Positions 59,879 to 64,000 of a stretch of DNA of 64,000 bases are shown here, one piece after another. A program made the position numbers and the translations under genes. This DNA is from Chlamydoabsidia padenii (taxonomy: Eukaryota > Mucoromycota > Mucoromycetes > Mucorales > Cunninghamellaceae). The stretch covers positions 806,001 through 870,000 of the forward strand of contig JAIWND010000003.1 in assembly GCA_025330725.1 (NCBI GenBank), written 5' to 3'. Position 1 is the stretch's first letter. The number at the start of each line of letters is the position of its first letter. The notes under the pieces were generated by a model. The model had not been told where the DNA came from, made no database searches, and worked only from the letters and a program-made list of their open reading frames with translations.

Positions 59879-61471
59879 ATGAACTTCAACATATTCAAAC
59901 CAAAGCAAAAGACACCTCATGATCTTGCCAAACACCTGAAGGATTATATACACAAACTAGATGGACCTGATAAACGTAAGGTAAAGTATGACTGAAAACA
60001 TGAAGTCTAAGGATTAAAGAGTATACAATAGGGTGGGTGGGCATATATTGGTTAGATAGATGCATAAAGGTGTTAATGGCAAGCGCGTGTATGGATGGTC
60101 AAAAATATGTAGCTCAGCTTATAATAGAATGTTACTCATTGTTTGTTATTCTTCTTTTTTTAGGCTAGTGAAGAAGTATCAAAATACCTGGTGGCTATGA
60201 AGAACTTTTTACTTGGTAAGGACCGGGGGGGGGATGTAAGATAAACAGGATATAGACTAGACAGTGAAATCTAACTCCAATATCTTCTTACTATATAGAA
60301 AACGAACACAACTCTGATTTGGTGGCCCAGCTAGCACAAGAAGTATACAGCAATGATCTTCTCCAATTGATGATATTGAATATCCAAAAGTTTGAATTTG
60401 AAGTAAGTATCATATACATAAAAGGAGGAAAGGCGGGGAAAATAAAGGAGGAGCGGAAAGGGTAACATGGCATCTCTCTTCTTTATCATTATATAGGCTA
60501 AAAAGGATGTTGCTCAAATCTTCAACTTTTTATTACGTCGATCTATTGGTACTCAATCCATTGGAACTCGATCGCCAACGGTGGAATACATCTGCTCTCA
60601 TGAAGATATCTTGTTTACTCTGCTAAAAGGATACGAAAAACCTGAAGTTGCATTGAATTGTGGTCTCATCCTCAGGGAATGTTTACGACATGAATCTTTG
60701 GCCAAGATCATCCTCTATTCTCCTCAATTCTACCTCTTCTTTGATTATGTGGAAGTCAGTACATTTGATATTGCTTCAGATGCCTTTGCTTCCTTCAAGG
60801 ACATCTTGACTAAACATAAACAAATGACATCAGAATTCTTGGATACCAATTATGAAGAAGTAAGTAGGATAAAACAACATATGATATGACTGACTAACAT
60901 TCACACTATCCTTTTCTTTTATTTATATTGACAGTTCTTTAACCACTACAAACGATTACTGACCTCGGAAAACTATGTGACTAAACGACAATCTTTAAAG
61001 TTATTGGGTGAAATCTTGCTAGATCGATCCAACTTTAATGTGATGACTCGATATATCAGTAATGCGGACAATCTCAAGTTGATGATGAATTTGTTACGGG
61101 ATAAAAGCCGAAACATTCAATTTGAAGCCTTCCATGTATTCAAGGTAAATGGAGAAGCAGGGATGATGCAAGGGTTTGTAGGCTAATCTTTCTTACATAT
61201 ATATATAGGTCTTCGTTGCTAATCCTAACAAGAATAAACCCATTTTAGACATTTTGGTCAAGAATCAAGAAAAGCTTATTGTGTTTTTGAACAACTTCCA
61301 CAATGATAGACAAGGTAAGGTCTTGGGACCCCATAAAGGGTACAATTTATGCTGCTGATGCGTTATTTAATCAAAATGTCTCATGTCATTCTTTAAATAG
61401 ACGACGAACAATTCAATGACGAAAAGGCCTTCTTAGTAAAACAGATTCAAGATTTGAAACCTCAAGAATAG
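59879..61471 (+). CDS. HYM1: Mo25/CAB39 scaffold protein (Hym1)
   Basis: Seven exons (59879-59980, 60164-60215, 60299-60402, 60497-60859, 60935-61144, 61209-61314, 61401-61471) encode 335 residues, the usual Mo25 length. The start [20 protein letters not shown] and later [40 protein letters not shown] and [20 protein letters not shown] are characteristic. It is a helical-repeat scaffold that activates GCK/STE20-type kinases; in fungi Hym1 works with Kic1 in the RAM pathway for cell-wall integrity, polarity and cell separation. A MULE has inserted 111 bp upstream of its start codon, so its promoter or leader is disrupted. Confidence 0.95.
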
Positions 61472-61789
61472 AATAGACCTCATACTGTCCACCTTCCCAT
61501 ACCATCACTAGTTTTTTATTATTATTTATATAATATAATAAAGTCTATATATATATAAATATATATATATTGAACTTGTCTGTAAAATGTGCTCAGGATA
61601 CTTCTCTTCATGAAGTTAAGCTTTTCGAAGCGGGATTTTAAAAACGGATGAACATTTCCCGACGTGCAGGTTTATAAATCTTGTTGCCTTTTTTTTTTTA
61701 ATTTCTTCCCTTTTACTTCTCGTTCATTCATTCATTTATTCATTCCCCTTTTTACTTTATTATTAATACTATTATACTAATACAAAATT
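61472..61789. other. Intergenic upstream of phosphatidylserine decarboxylase
   Basis: The Mo25 3' end has AATAAA near 61538 and a (TA)n stretch near 61542-61570. GAAGCGGGATTTTAAAAAC at 61627-61645 is an inverted element copy, about 145-163 bp before the next ATG. Confidence 0.5.
61627..61645 (-). promoter_or_regulatory. Recurring promoter element upstream of PSD gene
   Basis: The plus-strand sequence GAAGCGGGATTTTAAAAAC reads as TTAAAATCCCGCTTC on the minus strand and is close to the window consensus. Confidence 0.45.
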
Positions 61790-64000
61790 ATGACTGACGA
61801 GGTTGCTTTATCTTCGCCTAGTCATATTGATATTCCCACTAACCCCTTAAAAACAACTAATGATGCCATTCCTCAAGATCATCAAGACCTGACACCTAAT
61901 ACAAGACGACGACTGGGCTTATTTCCTAGAACAAGCTCTCAAAAATGGCTCCAGAAATCTCACTTGACGACACAACGACATAAACGATGGCAAAAAAGGA
62001 GTATAGACTCTGCTGGATCCAATAACGATGACTTTCCCATTGATCCTACCAAGCTTATTATACGATTCACTCTATCTGGCGCTAGACGTTTGACCATAAA
62101 TGAAGTAGGTAGTTTGAAAACAAAAAAAGACAAAAGCAAAGAAACACAAGTATTAATGGTCCATATCTTTCTTAATTGACAACTTTTTATACTAAATAGG
62201 AAACAGCACTAAACCCTTATGCCATTATTAGTTGCGCAGGCCGCAGGGAAAGGACACATGCCATCAAACAAACCTCTGATCCTGACTGGACCACCACCTT
62301 TGACTTTTATTTGGACACTATCCTTGGACATCGACGCAAACAAATGGCGCTTACTCAAGGTATCACAATCACACTCTGCAGTAAAGATCGTTTCAAATCT
62401 GTCTTCCTTGGTCGATACCGTTTATCCCTACAAGAACTGATGGGCTATCAACAACCCGGAAACAAGGTAATATATACTTAAAAGAAGGATGCTCAGTGAT
62501 TCGGGGGAGGGGAAAGCGTAACCTCTTGGGTGGTAGGAACACGTGCTGGTTACTGGGTTTTTAAACTAAGCTTTTATTTGGATTGCATGGAATTCAGGTA
62601 AAATGGTATCCCATCAAAACTACTCAACGACAAAGACGGCGGTTTGGCTTGAGACGGAAATCAAAAGCACCAATGATATTGGAGAGCCAGAACAGCACTA
62701 GTAATGAAATGGGCATCAACTGTGGCGACGACAATGGTATCAGCGAAATCAGCTTTAAAGTAGGGTTGATGGCGAAAAATGGCTACGGAATGGTGGACGA
62801 ATCGGTGTCTTTTGGCGATATGGAGCAAACTTGGGACATGATATGGAATCATCTGACAGCAATTTCAACCTCCTCCTCTTCTGAAACTGGATTGTACACT
62901 GACGATGTCCTACCAATAGATCAACTACAACTCAACCACTCTTTACTTTTATCCGATGACGAAACACCAAGCGAATCATCTGACCGAGGCATTCAATGTC
63001 GTCCTGGTGCGGCACTTGCCATCGATAAGTCTTCCAAACGACGGTTCCGGCGGAAAAAAGTGGATTCTCCTACCTATACGACAAAATCTACACCTGATGG
63101 TGGTACCAACAAGAAGAAACGTCTGCGTCGATTCAGGCGTCGCCCCAAGGAACATATTGCTCAATTCAGATCGGATGTGGTTGGAATCATGTTTTTGGAA
63201 ATCTGTCACGCTAATGACTTGCCACCTGAAAAAAATGGTAAGCAATAATCCACAAAAAAAAAAAAAACTATCATGGCTAACTCTATTCTTCCTTTTTTCC
63301 ATTTATTAATTAATAGTGACACGAACAAGCTTTGATATGGACCCTTTTGTGATTGTGACTTTTGGTGCATCGACCTTCCGTACACGATCCATTCGGCATA
63401 ATTTGAATCCAGTATGGAATGAAAAACTATTTTTCCATGTCCGACATAATGAATCCAACTACAAACTCAAATTTGCTCTTTACGACAAGGATAAATTCTC
63501 GGGTAATGACCTCGTGGCCTGGCAACAAGTACCGATTATTGACATTATTGAACAATACAAGGGAAAACGACATGATCAACACAAACAAACGACACCCGAT
63601 GCAATCGATGTGGATATGGATCTCAATACTATACCCCTGAATATGCTCAAACAAGACAAGTGGCAGGACAAGCATCAACCGACCCTTACTTTGCGCGCTA
63701 AATTCATCCCTTATGTTGAAATCCGTAAAATGTTTTGGTTGGCTCTAGCGAAAACTTATGACATTGATGAAAATGGGACGATGAGCAAGTTGGAAGTGCA
63801 GGCGATGCTGGAAAGTCTGGGATCCACCATCACTGAATCTACCTTGGACGACTTTTGGCGACAACATGGGAAGGATCCGACTAGAGAAACCGATGAAATT
63901 ACTATGGATGAATTGGCTCAAAGCTTGGAAAACTTTATGCTCTCTTCGGCTGCTTTTGGGGATGACGAAGACATCATTGGATCAGCTACTCCTCCTTCAA
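61790..64000 (+). CDS. PSD2: Phosphatidylserine decarboxylase with C2 domains, PSD2-type (partial)
   Basis: The gene starts at ATG 61790 and runs off the window. Four exons are visible, with junctions INE|ETALNPY, GNK|VKWYPIK and PPEKN|VTRTSFD. A first C2-like domain (FTLSGARRLT...NPYAIISCAGRRERTHAIKQ) is followed by a long linker. A second C2 domain follows (LEICHANDLPPEKN, DMDPFVIVTFGASTFRTRSI, NLNPVWNEKLFFHV). After it comes an EF-hand-like segment (YDIDENGTMSKLEVQAML). This order is that of fungal class II phosphatidylserine decarboxylases, which make phosphatidylethanolamine in Golgi/endosome membranes. The catalytic domain with its LGST cleavage site must lie beyond 64000, so the enzyme call rests on the N-terminal layout. 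Confidence 0.82.

Noticed and set aside
60111..60121. TAGCTCAGCT resembles a tRNA A box
   Set aside because: It lies inside a Mo25 intron with no B box and no acceptor stem.

Overview
The window looks like a gene-dense stretch of an early-diverging fungus, most likely Mucoromycota (Mucorales-like). The reasons are short introns with GTAAG-type donors, CTAAC/CTAAT branch-like sites and TAG acceptors; long A/T homopolymers in introns and leaders; and the gene set (SREBP with membrane segments, calcineurin A, an HSPA12-type HSP70, and a Mutator-like DNA transposon). About 24 protein-coding genes can be read. Where exon coordinates are given, the joined coding length divides by three.

Layout. 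1-7.1 kb: start of a glutathione S-transferase (-), a mitochondrial ABC1/ADCK kinase (-), a family-16 methyltransferase (+), an ER protein disulfide isomerase ending RDEL (+), and a small secreted Kre9/Knh1-like protein (+). 7.3-13.9 kb: calcineurin A (-) and the HOPS subunit Vps39 (+), divergently arranged. 14.3-23.3 kb: trehalose-6-phosphate synthase/phosphatase (-), glutaryl-CoA dehydrogenase (-) and an HSPA12-like HSP70 (-). 24.2-32.3 kb: SREBP (+) converging on a Kin4-like kinase (-). 32.3-35.2 kb is gene-poor, with one doubtful small gene. 35.2-42.4 kb: glutamate 5-kinase (+), a Zn2Cys6 transcription factor (-) and the tRNA thiolase NCS6/CTU1 (-). 42.6-56.2 kb: an unrecognised 1103-residue protein, RNA polymerase I subunit RPA43, a small coiled-coil protein, splicing factor PRP3, a peroxisomal enoyl-CoA hydratase 2 ending SKL, and a GYF-domain protein (all +). 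56.4-59.8 kb: a complete Mutator-like element (MULE). 59.9-64 kb: Mo25/Hym1 (+) and the first part of a C2-domain phosphatidylserine decarboxylase (+, running off the end).

Main discoveries. (1) A structurally intact MULE: about 155-bp terminal inverted repeats that differ only in three homopolymer lengths, a perfect 9-bp target-site duplication, and a five-exon gene for an 860-residue transposase with zinc-knuckle, DDE and SWIM motifs. It sits 111 bp upstream of the Mo25 start codon. (2) A recurring promoter-like sequence, roughly TTYAAAYYCCGMY, lies about 70-200 bp upstream of most start codons in either orientation. The MULE ends carry a related sequence, and the MULE insertion appears to have split Mo25 from its own copy.

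The genes are mostly housekeeping and are not an operon-like pathway. Adjacent divergent pairs appear to share short promoters, the clearest being NCS6 and the unknown 1103-residue gene, whose start codons are only 196 bp apart.
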